Assembly (NCBI GenBank): GCA_023427825.1
Contig: JAEZAI010000396.1
Location: forward strand, 1 to 6,229
Direction of reading: 5' to 3'
From: Actinomycetes bacterium
Lineage (GTDB): Bacteria > Actinomycetota > Acidimicrobiia > Acidimicrobiales > Microtrichaceae
DNA: 6,229 nt
Shown here: in pieces, positions 1 through 5,219 of the stretch
Layout of the letters: each line of letters begins with the position of its first letter
Position numbering within the stretch: position 1 is the stretch's first letter
Translations under genes and position numbers: made by a program
The notes under the pieces: generated by a model
The model's database searches: none
Seen by the model: the letters and a program-made list of their open reading frames with translations, nothing else
What the model was told of the DNA's origin: nothing

Positions 1-761
1 ATGGCGCGTCCCAGGCCGAGCATGACGGCTCCGGTCATGCCGCCGGTCGAGTGCGGGAACACCACCCCGCGGATCATCTCCCACCGCGTGGCGCCCAGTG
101 CCAGCGCGCCGGCCTTGGCGTTCTCGGGCACGGTCATGAAGACCTCCCGGGTGACCGCCGTGATGATCGGCGTGATCATCAGCGCCAGCACGAGGGCGGC
201 CGAGGCGTAGCTGGAGCCCGTCGACGGCCCGAGGATCGTGCTGAGCACCGGGATGCCGGACACGGCGTCCGAGATGGCGTTGAACGCGGTCTGGAACCGC
301 GGGATCAGGTAGTAGAAGCCCCACAGGCCGAACACGACCGAGGGCACGGCAGCGAGCAGGTCGATCGTCGTGGTGACCGCGCCACGGGCCCGCCGGTGCA
401 CGACCTCGGTGACGAACAGCGCGATGCCCACGCTGATGGGGACGGCCACGAGGATCGCCAGGATCGAGACCAGGACCGTTCCGAAGACCAGGGGGACGAT
501 CCCGAACTTGCCCTCGGACGGCACCCACTCGGTGCCGAAGAAGTAGTCGGCGCCGAGCTCGCTGAACGCGGGCCACGCCTTGTTGGTGGTCACCAGCGCG
601 ACGAGCACCAGGACGAGCAGCACGGTGAGCCCGGCGAGCAGGGCGATCCGCCGGAACATCCGGTCGGTGCGCCCACCGGCGCCGTCCACGTGGAGGTCCG
701 GCGCGTCCCTGGGCGGCTCGGGGGCCGGATCCTGGGGATCGGTCTCGAGTTCGAGGGTCAT
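1..761 (-). CDS. pstC: Phosphate ABC transporter permease PstC (3' part outside window)
   Basis: One of the two membrane permease subunits of the high-affinity phosphate importer PstSCAB. The visible 253 residues start at an ATG (761-759) and run off the left edge. Residues 1-34 are a Pro/Asp/Glu-rich cytoplasmic tail. Hydrophobic segments follow at about 37-58, 87-117, 133-154 and 185-203. The motif PSVVFGLWG (140-148) is typical of PstC, and the cytoplasmic EAA loop that contacts the PstB ATPase lies at about 213-236, with ALGATRWEMI (221-230). The last residues, GLGRA, stop just before the usual GET motif, so roughly 50-80 residues are probably missing. The start is supported by an in-frame TAA 36 nt upstream and no other ATG between. 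There is no strong Shine-Dalgarno. Met35 (MFRR) is a weaker alternative, but PstC homologues usually carry a tail before this point. It lies 130 nt behind pstS, in the same direction, so the two probably form an operon. Confidence 0.95.
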   Translation of the reverse strand, partial: MTLELETDPQDPAPEPPRDAPDLHVDGAGGRTDRMFRRIALLAGLTVLLVLVLVALVTTNKAWPAFSELGADYFFGTEWVPSEGKFGIVPLVFGTVLVSILAILVAVPISVGIALFVTEVVHRRARGAVTTTIDLLAAVPSVVFGLWGFYYLIPRFQTAFNAISDAVSGIPVLSTILGPSTGSSYASAALVLALMITPIITAVTREVFMTVPENAKAGALALGATRWEMIRGVVFPHSTGGMTGAVMLGLGRA

Positions 762-821
762 GCGGTCTCGATCAGGCGGGGGGTGTGGCAGACGTTAGGA
801 GAGCGGGCGGCACGGGAGTAG

Positions 822-839
822 CCACCGGGACCCGGGTGG
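822..839 (-). other. Small hairpin in the pstS-pstC gap
   Basis: The 130-nt gap between the pstS stop and the pstC start holds an inverted repeat: CCACC at 822-826 and GGTGG at 835-839, an 8-nt GC-rich loop between them. In the minus-strand transcript it lies 52 nt after the pstS stop and about 60 nt before pstC. There is no U-run after it, so it is not a classical terminator. In pst operons the binding protein is usually made in excess over the permeases. A hairpin here could stabilise the pstS 3' end or partly attenuate readthrough, but that is inference and the stem is only 5 bp. Confidence 0.3.
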
Positions 840-891
840 GGGCGTTGGGGGAACGGCGCCCTCCACCCGTGGTCCGGGCAGGACGAGCGAC

Positions 892-2004
892 TCAGCCGCC
901 GATCCGGTCGACCTGGTCGTACGCCTTCTGCTGGAGGTCGTCGGGCAGGCCGACGTAGCCGAGCTTCTGCGCCTGGGACTGGCCGGTGGTGAGCACGTAC
1001 TTCAGGTACGTCTTCAACGTGGCGGCCTTCGCCGCGTCCGCCTGCGTCTGGGTGACCAGGAGGTAGGTCGGGGCCGTGATCGGGTAGCTGTCGGCGCCCG
1101 GTGCGTTGAGCGGGTTGTACGTGAGGTCGGCGGCGACCTCGGCGTTGGCCACGGCGGCCTCCGTGCCGGCGGCCGTCGGGCCGACGAACTCGCCGTCCGC
1201 GTTCTTGATCGATGCGAAGGTCAGATCGGCCTTGATGGCGTCGGCCAGGTCGACGTAGCCCACGGCACCGGCGGTCTGACCGATCAGGGCGGCCACACCG
1301 GAGTTCTTCTCGGCCCCCTGGGTGGCGGCAGGCCAGTTCACCGTGTCGCCCGAGTCGAGCTTCCAGGAGCTCGGCGCCGCGGCCTTCAGGTACTTGGTGA
1401 AGTTGTTGGTCGTGCCCGAGCCGTCGGAGCGGTGGACCACCGTGATCTTCGTGGCGGGAAGGGTCGCGTCGGGGTTGTCGGCCTTGATCGCCGGATCGTC
1501 CCAGGAGGTGATCTCGGCCTGGAAGATCTTGGCGATGGTCTCTGGGCTGAGCCGGAGCTCGGTGACGCCCTCCAGGTGGTAGCTGACCGTGATCGGTGCG
1601 GCGACGGTCGGGAAGAACAGCACCTTCGACGGGAAGGTCTCCTCCGGCTTGGGGAGCGAGTCGCTGCCGGCGAAGTCGAGCGTGCCGGAGGCGAGCTGCT
1701 TGCGGCCGTCGGAGGAGCCGCTCTTGGCGTAGGTCACCAGCTCGGAGCCGGCGATCTCGTCGAAGTCGGCGTTGACGGCCTGGTAGAACGCGTCGGGGAA
1801 GCTGGCGCCGCCGCCCGAGATCTTGGCCGTGAGGGCCGTGATGTCGGCGTCGGTGGGAGCGGCGGGGCCCGCGGCCTCCGTCGTGGTGGTGGAGTCGTCC
1901 GAACCGGACGAGCTCGAGTCCTTGTCGTCACCGCACGCGGCGGCCACCAGGCCCACCGCCAGGAGCAACGCCATCAGCCAGGCGAACCGGCCCTTCTGCA
2001 ACAT
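892..2004 (-). CDS. pstS: Phosphate-binding lipoprotein PstS
   Basis: Extracytoplasmic Pi-binding protein that delivers phosphate to the PstCA permease. The product is 370 residues, normal for actinobacterial PstS. Residues 1-23 form a lipoprotein signal (basic MLQKGR, then a hydrophobic core); lipidation is expected at Cys24 in VAAAC, where Ala at -3 is less usual than Leu. Residues 25-50 are a low-complexity S/D/T linker. The binding-protein fold follows with the family's ligand-contact motifs: GGGASFP (64-70), SGSSDG (95-100), DFAGSD (110-115), HRSDGSGTTNNF (191-202) and GAVGY (246-250). The ATG at 2004 is preferred over an in-frame upstream start at 2073: it puts the signal peptide at the N-terminus and has GAGGAGG 7 nt upstream. 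The upstream extension is Arg/Pro-rich and would bury the signal. A tandem PHO box 110-143 nt upstream implies induction by phosphate limitation. pstC follows. Confidence 0.97.
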   Translation of the reverse strand: MLQKGRFAWLMALLLAVGLVAAACGDDKDSSSSGSDDSTTTTEAAGPAAPTDADITALTAKISGGGASFPDAFYQAVNADFDEIAGSELVTYAKSGSSDGRKQLASGTLDFAGSDSLPKPEETFPSKVLFFPTVAAPITVSYHLEGVTELRLSPETIAKIFQAEITSWDDPAIKADNPDATLPATKITVVHRSDGSGTTNNFTKYLKAAAPSSWKLDSGDTVNWPAATQGAEKNSGVAALIGQTAGAVGYVDLADAIKADLTFASIKNADGEFVGPTAAGTEAAVANAEVAADLTYNPLNAPGADSYPITAPTYLLVTQTQADAAKAATLKTYLKYVLTTGQSQAQKLGYVGLPDDLQQKAYDQVDRIGG

Positions 2005-2011
2005 GCAACCG

Positions 2012-2018
2012 CCTCCTC
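2012..2018 (-). promoter_or_regulatory. Shine-Dalgarno of pstS, inside a small inverted repeat
   Basis: Reading the minus strand, GAGGAGG occupies 2018-2012, 7 nt before the ATG at 2004. This fixes the pstS start. Just upstream the complementary CCTCC (2023-2019) can pair with the GGAGG core (2016-2012), or as a 4-bp CCTC/GAGG stem with a CGAG loop. The ribosome site could therefore be partly masked in the mRNA. The stem is short, so the effect may be modest. Confidence 0.75.
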
Positions 2019-2036
2019 GGAGGTCTCTTGGTCTGC

Positions 2037-2055
2037 GGTGGCGCTGTTCGCCACC
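2037..2055 (-). other. Perfect 7-bp hairpin in the pstS 5' leader
   Basis: GGTGGCG (2037-2043) and CGCCACC (2049-2055) form a perfect 7-bp stem with a 5-nt loop (2044-2048). The hairpin lies between the candidate -10 and the pstS Shine-Dalgarno, about 32 nt upstream of the start codon. A second GGTGGCG-type element is nearby on the minus strand at about 2074-2068, so an alternative pairing with CGCCACC is conceivable. It may be an mRNA-stabilising leader structure, but I do not recognise a known riboswitch. Confidence 0.4.
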
Positions 2056-2081
2056 CGGCGGCGCCGTCGCCACCTGCTGGC

Positions 2082-2087
2082 AACGTA
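2082..2087 (-). promoter_or_regulatory. Candidate -10 element for pstS
   Basis: Minus-strand TACGTT (2087-2082) fits the actinobacterial TAnnnT -10 pattern. It is 27 nt downstream of the last PHO-box repeat and would give a leader of about 70 nt. No good -35 hexamer is seen at 17-18 nt, as can be the case for promoters activated by a bound response regulator, but the box-to-(-10) spacing is longer than I would expect. Treat this as a weak candidate. Confidence 0.3.
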
Positions 2088-2114
2088 GGAAGCGGGGGTG
2101 GACGCCAGGCGGTC

Positions 2115-2147
2115 TGCAGGTGAACGTGAGGTGAACCGCGGTTGAAG
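2115..2147 (-). promoter_or_regulatory. PHO box: three tandem 11-nt repeats upstream of pstS
   Basis: On the minus strand three 11-nt units abut with no gap. Unit 1 is CTTCAACCGCG (2147-2137). Unit 2 is GTTCACCTCAC (2136-2126). Unit 3 is GTTCACCTGCA (2125-2115). Units 2 and 3 share an exact GTTCACC core; unit 1 differs at two of those seven positions. Head-to-tail 11-nt units with a GTTCACC core are the known binding site of PhoP in Streptomyces and related actinobacteria, where PhoP activates pstS under phosphate limitation. The position, ending 110 nt before the pstS start and pointing at it, fits that role. A degenerate fourth unit, GCCCACCGAAC (2158-2148), is in phase upstream. The regulator gene itself is not in this window. 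Confidence 0.85.
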
Positions 2148-2167
2148 GTTCGGTGGGCCCGGCTCCT

Positions 2168-2189
2168 GACCCGCGTCGTGGCGCGGATC
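2168..2189 (-). terminator. Candidate terminator hairpin after the ppk-nudix operon
   Basis: In the minus-strand RNA, GATCCGCG (2189-2182) pairs with CGCGGGUC (2175-2168) around a 6-nt loop, giving 8 bp including one G-U wobble. The wobble is a C-A mismatch on the plus strand, so the structure favours a minus-strand transcript. It is about 65 nt past the Nudix stop and just ahead of the PHO box, where transcription from ppk-nudix would be expected to end. There is no U-tract, as is common for GC-rich actinobacteria. Confidence 0.4.
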
Positions 2190-2204
2190 CGCAGGTGGCC
2201 GGGG

Positions 2205-2211
2205 GGTGAAC
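2205..2211 (-). promoter_or_regulatory. Isolated GTTCACC heptamer upstream of the PHO box
   Basis: A third exact GTTCACC occurs on the minus strand (2211-2205), followed by a run of C. It is 75 nt upstream of unit 2 of the PHO box, which is not a whole number of 11-nt steps, and it has no adjacent repeat. It could be an accessory PhoP half-site or chance. Confidence 0.25.
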
Positions 2212-2230
2212 GACGGCTGGGGCCCGGGTG

Positions 2231-2254
2231 CGGCCCGTCCCGATCGGTCGGCCG
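2231..2254 (-). other. Inverted repeat directly after the Nudix stop codon
   Basis: CGGCC (2231-2235) and GGCCG (2250-2254) can form a 5-bp stem around a 14-nt loop that itself contains the palindrome CCGATCGG (2240-2247). It abuts the Nudix TGA (2257-2255). It might contribute to 3'-end formation for the ppk-nudix mRNA, together with the hairpin at 2168-2189, but it is weak and has no U-tract. Confidence 0.25.
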
Positions 2255-2680
2255 TCAGAGGGCGATGCCGCGTTCCAGGAACAGGCGGACGAGTTCCCGG
2301 TCGGTGTCCCAGGTCAGGCGCCGGTCCAGCTCGGACACCGGCACCCACCGCCGGTCGTCGATCTCCCGGTTGGGGGTGAAGCCGTCGTCACGGTCGACGG
2401 TCATCGCCCACCAGCGGACGCGCTTGTCCTCGCCCTTGGGCGTGTCGTAGCGGATCTCGGTGAGACGCTCGCCGACCGTGCAGCGCATGCCGGTCTCCTC
2501 CCACACCTCCCGCAGCGCGGCGTCGCGGTGGCGTTCGCCGTGCTCGAGCTTGCCCTTGGGCAGCGACCAGTCGTCCCGGGGCGCCGGCCGGTGCACGACC
2601 AGCACCTCGACCTCGCCCCGCCGCTTCCTCCACACCACGCCACCCGCTGCCCGCACGACCGGACGGGTCGTCGTCGACAC
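2255..2680 (-). CDS. Nudix hydrolase, MutT1-like single domain
   Basis: Nudix enzymes hydrolyse nucleoside diphosphates linked to another moiety (oxidised dNTPs, Ap4A, diphosphoinositols), using Mg2+ bound by the Nudix helix. The 141-residue product carries a perfect Nudix box from Gly43 to Met65: G43, E49, R57-E58-V59, E61-E62, G64. DDWSLPKGKL (36-45) ahead of it resembles mycobacterial MutT1 and Ap4A/diphosphoinositol-type Nudix proteins. Mycobacterial MutT1 has a second C-terminal histidine-phosphatase domain; this protein stops after the Nudix domain. The start is GTG (2680-2678), 18 nt after the ppk stop, with only a loose G-rich ribosome site. It is almost certainly cotranscribed with ppk. 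In Mycobacterium tuberculosis mutT1 (Rv2985) also neighbours ppk1 (Rv2984), so the pairing appears conserved. The substrate cannot be read from sequence: 8-oxo-dGTP clean-up, Ap4A hydrolysis or a polyphosphate-related activity are all possible. Confidence 0.95.
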   Translation of the reverse strand: MSTTTRPVVRAAGGVVWRKRRGEVEVLVVHRPAPRDDWSLPKGKLEHGERHRDAALREVWEETGMRCTVGERLTEIRYDTPKGEDKRVRWWAMTVDRDDGFTPNREIDDRRWVPVSELDRRLTWDTDRELVRLFLERGIAL

Positions 2681-2698
2681 GTCAGCCCGCCCCGGCGC

Positions 2699-4771
2699 TC
2701 ACCGGCGCCCGACCGTGGCCCGCTTGAGCGCGTGCTCCTGCTGCTCCAGGTGGGTCTCGACCGTGTTGCGGCGCTCGACGTGGGTCCAGCGGTCGTCCTG
2801 CTGCTCCCACGCCAGCGTGTCGTCGGCCAGCGCGACGGCCAGCACCTCGTCCATGCGCACGCGCAGCTCGGGCGAGCGCACCGGCACGACGGCCTCGACG
2901 CGCCGGTCCAGGTTGCGCGGCATCAGGTCGGCGGAGCCGATGAAGTGGAGCTCCTGGCCGGGTCCCCGACCGTTGGCGAACCGGTAGATGCGCGAGTGCT
3001 CCAGGTAGCGGCCGACGATCGAGCGAACGGTGATGTTCTCGGACAGACCGGGGACGCCGGGGCGGATGCACGAGATGCCGCGGATGATCAGCTCGATCTT
3101 CACGCCGTCCTGCGACGCCGCGTAGAGCTCGTCGATCATGTCGGCGTCCACCAGGCTGTTCATCTTCATGATGATGTGGCCGGCGCCCGGCGCCGCCGAG
3201 CGCTCGTTGCGGATGAAGCGCACGAGCCCGTTGCGCAGCGTGTGCGGTGCCACCAGCAGCTTGGCGTAGTGCACGTCCCGGGCGTAGCCGGTCAGGTAGT
3301 TGAACAGCTGCGTCAGGTCCGCACCCAGGTCGGGGTCCGCGGTGAGCAGCCCGACGTCCTCGTAGAGGCGGGCGGTCTTCGAGTTGTAGTTGCCGGTGCC
3401 GATGTGGCAGTAGCGGTTGACGCTCTCGCCCTCGTCGCGGACCACCAGGCAGGTCTTGGTGTGGGTCTTGAGCCCGACCAGGCCGTACACGACGTGCACC
3501 CCGGCCTGCTCCAGCCGCCGGGCCCACTCGATGTTGCGCTCCTCGTCGAAGCGGGCCTTGAGCTCGACGAGGGCGACCACCTGCTTGCCCATCTCGGCCG
3601 CCTTGATGAGCGCGGCGACGATGGGGCTGTCACCCGACGTGCGGTAGAGCGTGAGCTTGATCGTGAGGACCTTCGGGTCCCGCGCCGCCTGGCGGATGAA
3701 CTCCTCGACCGAGGTGGAGAAGCTGTCGTACGGGTGGTGGACCATCACGTCGCCGTCGCGCATGACGGCGAAGATGTCGGGGGGCTCCTCGTCCTCGTTG
3801 GTGGCCAGCCGGTGCTGGGTCACCGGGACGAACTCGGGGTACTTGAGGTCGGGCCGGTCCACGTCGGCCACGGCGAACAGCCCGCCGAGGTCGAGCGGGG
3901 CCGAGTGCGCGGTCACGTCGTCGTCGGTGAGCTCGAGCTCGTCGCGGATCAGCTCGAGCGCCTCGGCCGAGATGTCGTCCTCCACCTGCAGCCGCACGGC
4001 CTTGCCGAAGCGGCGCCGTCGCAGCTCCATCTCGATGGCGGCCAGGAGGTCGTCGGCTTCCTCCTCCTCGACCGTGAGGTCCGCGTTGCGCGTGACCCGG
4101 AACGCCACGTGGTCGAGCACCTCCATGCCCGGGAACAGCTCGTCCAGGTGGTGGGCGATGACCTGCTCCAGCGGCACGAACCGCTCGCCGTCGGGCATGA
4201 CGACGAAGCGGGGCAGCAACGACGGGACCTTGACGCGGGCGAAACGGCGCTGGTCCGTGGTGGGGTCCCGGACGATCACGCCGAGGTTGAGCGACAGGCT
4301 CGAGATGTACGGGAACGGGTGGCCGGGGTCGACGGCGAGCGGGGTCAGCACCGGGAAGATCCGCTTCCGGAACTCGACGGTGGCCCACTCGCGGTCGTCG
4401 TCGTCCAGCTCCTCCCAGGTGGAGAAGACGATGCCCTCGTCCGCAAGTGACGAGCAGATGGGGCCCAGGAAGATCTCGTCGGCCCGCTCGACCAGCTCGG
4501 CGGTGCGCGAGTTGATGGCCTCGAGCTGCTCCCCGGCGCTCATGCCGTCGGGGCTGCGCCGGGTCACGCCGGCCGCGACGCGGTCCTTGAGCCCGGCGAC
4601 GCGGACCTGGAAGAACTCGTCCAGGTTCTGGCTGAAGATCGCCAGGAACTTCACCCGCTCGAGCAGCGGCGTGGCGTCGTCGTCGGCCAGCGCCAGGACC
4701 CGGGCGTTGAAGTCCAACCAGGACAGCTCCCGGTTCAGGTAGGGCGAGCGCACTTCCACCGGGTCCGTCAT
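2699..4771 (-). CDS. ppk1: Polyphosphate kinase 1
   Basis: PPK1 reversibly transfers the ATP gamma-phosphate onto polyphosphate through a phosphohistidine intermediate. The 690-residue product matches the usual family length. The N-terminal domain opens with the hallmark YLNRELSWLDFN (11-22) and holds SQNLDEFF (47-54), including the adenine-contacting Asn49. The H domain spans about 110-320, and C1 and C2 occupy the rest. The autophosphorylated His is His437 in GLKTHTK (433-439); the second active-site His is His592 in RYLEHSRIY (588-596). Arg377 (LYRTSG) and Arg407 (LKARFDE) match the phosphate/Mg-binding arginines. CHIGTGNYNSKTARLY (455-470) and GSADLMPRNLDRRVE (612-626) are also conserved. 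All expected catalytic residues are present, so it should be active. The ATG at 4771 has no usable Shine-Dalgarno but a -10-like TAGCCT 6 nt upstream, suggesting a leaderless mRNA. The Nudix gene follows after 18 nt. Confidence 0.98.
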   Translation of the reverse strand: MTDPVEVRSPYLNRELSWLDFNARVLALADDDATPLLERVKFLAIFSQNLDEFFQVRVAGLKDRVAAGVTRRSPDGMSAGEQLEAINSRTAELVERADEIFLGPICSSLADEGIVFSTWEELDDDDREWATVEFRKRIFPVLTPLAVDPGHPFPYISSLSLNLGVIVRDPTTDQRRFARVKVPSLLPRFVVMPDGERFVPLEQVIAHHLDELFPGMEVLDHVAFRVTRNADLTVEEEEADDLLAAIEMELRRRRFGKAVRLQVEDDISAEALELIRDELELTDDDVTAHSAPLDLGGLFAVADVDRPDLKYPEFVPVTQHRLATNEDEEPPDIFAVMRDGDVMVHHPYDSFSTSVEEFIRQAARDPKVLTIKLTLYRTSGDSPIVAALIKAAEMGKQVVALVELKARFDEERNIEWARRLEQAGVHVVYGLVGLKTHTKTCLVVRDEGESVNRYCHIGTGNYNSKTARLYEDVGLLTADPDLGADLTQLFNYLTGYARDVHYAKLLVAPHTLRNGLVRFIRNERSAAPGAGHIIMKMNSLVDADMIDELYAASQDGVKIELIIRGISCIRPGVPGLSENITVRSIVGRYLEHSRIYRFANGRGPGQELHFIGSADLMPRNLDRRVEAVVPVRSPELRVRMDEVLAVALADDTLAWEQQDDRWTHVERRNTVETHLEQQEHALKRATVGRR

Positions 4772-4777
4772 GGCCTC

Positions 4778-4783
4778 AGGCTA
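4778..4783 (-). promoter_or_regulatory. Candidate -10 for a leaderless ppk1 mRNA
   Basis: Minus-strand TAGCCT (4783-4778) matches TAnnnT. Only six bases (GAGGCC) separate it from the A of the ppk1 ATG, the spacing expected if transcription starts on the start codon. The GAGG in that spacer is just 2 nt from the ATG, too close to work as a Shine-Dalgarno. No convincing -35 hexamer is seen 17-18 nt upstream. Leaderless mRNAs with this layout are common in actinobacteria. Confidence 0.5.
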
Positions 4784-4836
4784 TCGGCCGGAGGCGTGTG
4801 CGGAGCCTGCCTCGGGGCCGTGGTCGGCGTGCCGGT

Positions 4837-4851
4837 CGCGGCGGTGCCGCG
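4837..4851 (-). other. Second hairpin between the small acidic gene and ppk1
   Basis: CGCGGC (4837-4842) and GCCGCG (4846-4851) form a perfect 6-bp stem with a 3-nt loop. In the minus-strand RNA it comes 3 nt after the larger hairpin at 4855-4887. The two stacked stems may act together to stop transcription before the ppk1 promoter. No U-tract follows. Confidence 0.4.
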
Positions 4852-4854
4852 GCC

Positions 4855-4887
4855 GGTCGACGGGCCGGCGGTCGGGCCCGGTCGACC
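4855..4887 (-). terminator. Strong hairpin abutting the stop codon of the small acidic gene
   Basis: GGTCGAC (4855-4861) pairs with GTCGACC (4881-4887). After a single bulged G (4880), GGGCC (4862-4866) pairs with GGCCC (4875-4879), closing an 8-nt loop. The result is a 12-bp, almost all-GC stem that starts on the base after the TGA at 4890-4888. Its position at the end of a gene and before an apparent independent promoter fits a terminator. No U-run follows, so it would be the non-canonical type often proposed for high-GC actinobacteria. Confidence 0.55.
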
Positions 4888-5166
4888 TCAGCGGTCGTCG
4901 TCGTCGCCGAGGTCCCAGGTGAGCTCGATCAGCTCACGCTCGGCGTCGCGGGCCACGCGCTCCTTGTTGCGCTTGAACTGCGGGTCGTGCGGGGGGAGCA
5001 GCATCAGCCGGGCGTTCACCCGGGAGCGGAAGTCGTCGATGAGCTGCGTGTCGCCGTGGTCGCCGCGGATCTCCCAGTGGGGCGCGACCGGGCCGAGGTA
5101 GACGATCGTGGCGGCGGCCACCCACTCGATGGGCTCGTCGGTCTCGGGGGCGTAGGTGTCGGACAT
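4888..5166 (-). CDS. Small acidic protein of unknown function (92 aa)
   Basis: I do not recognise this family. The product has 92 residues, no cysteine, no signal peptide and no transmembrane segment, so it is probably cytoplasmic. It is strongly acidic (about 21 Asp/Glu against 11 Lys/Arg). The order is an acidic N-terminus (DTYAPETDEPIEW, 3-15), a hydrophobic stretch AAATIVYLGPVAPHW (17-31) that looks like beta strands, then FRSRVNARLMLLPP (46-59), a charged segment likely to be helical (about 62-84), and the tail GDDDDR (87-92). The ATG at 5166 is chosen because AGGA lies 9 nt upstream; the longer reading from 5274 is Arg/His-rich and would overlap the protease gene. It lies 53 nt after the HtrA-like gene and is closed by a strong hairpin. 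Coding is supported by the ribosome site, neighbour-like composition and gene spacing; homologues were not checked. Confidence 0.75.
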   Translation of the reverse strand: MSDTYAPETDEPIEWVAAATIVYLGPVAPHWEIRGDHGDTQLIDDFRSRVNARLMLLPPHDPQFKRNKERVARDAERELIELTWDLGDDDDR

Positions 5167-5180
5167 GGGCGTCGATCCTA

Positions 5181-5200
5181 CCGGTCCGATCCGGGACCGG
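5181..5200 (-). other. GC-rich hairpin between the protease gene and the small acidic gene
   Basis: CCGGTCC (5181-5187) and GGACCGG (5194-5200) form a perfect 7-bp stem with a 6-nt loop. In the minus-strand RNA it falls 19 nt after the protease stop and directly before the TAGGA ribosome site of the 92-residue gene. There is no U-tract. It may be a weak terminator or attenuator after the protease gene, or a leader structure that tunes translation of the small gene. Confidence 0.45.
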
Positions 5201-5219
5201 CCGTGTCGGGCCGGGCGGC

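Noticed and set aside
793..798. TAACGT on the minus strand as an internal promoter for pstC
   Set aside because: It matches TAnnnT, but there is no -35, no adjacent PHO unit, and the pstS-pstC layout already explains expression. One hexamer is too little evidence.
51..821. A 256-residue plus-strand open frame opposite pstC
   Set aside because: Composition is Arg/Asp/Glu/His/Gly-rich with no motif, whereas the opposite strand encodes a clear PstC with membrane segments and an EAA loop.
2005..2073. A 23-residue N-terminal extension of PstS from an upstream in-frame start
   Set aside because: It would bury the lipoprotein signal peptide, is Arg/Gly/Pro-rich, and runs through the hairpin and Shine-Dalgarno that serve the ATG at 2004.
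2228..4450. A 740-residue open frame on the plus strand opposite ppk1 and the Nudix gene
   Set aside because: It is the antisense shadow of PPK1, produced by high GC and strong third-position bias. Its translation is a low-complexity mix of Val, Asp, His, Arg, Gly and Leu without any domain, while the minus-strand product is a complete catalytic PPK1.
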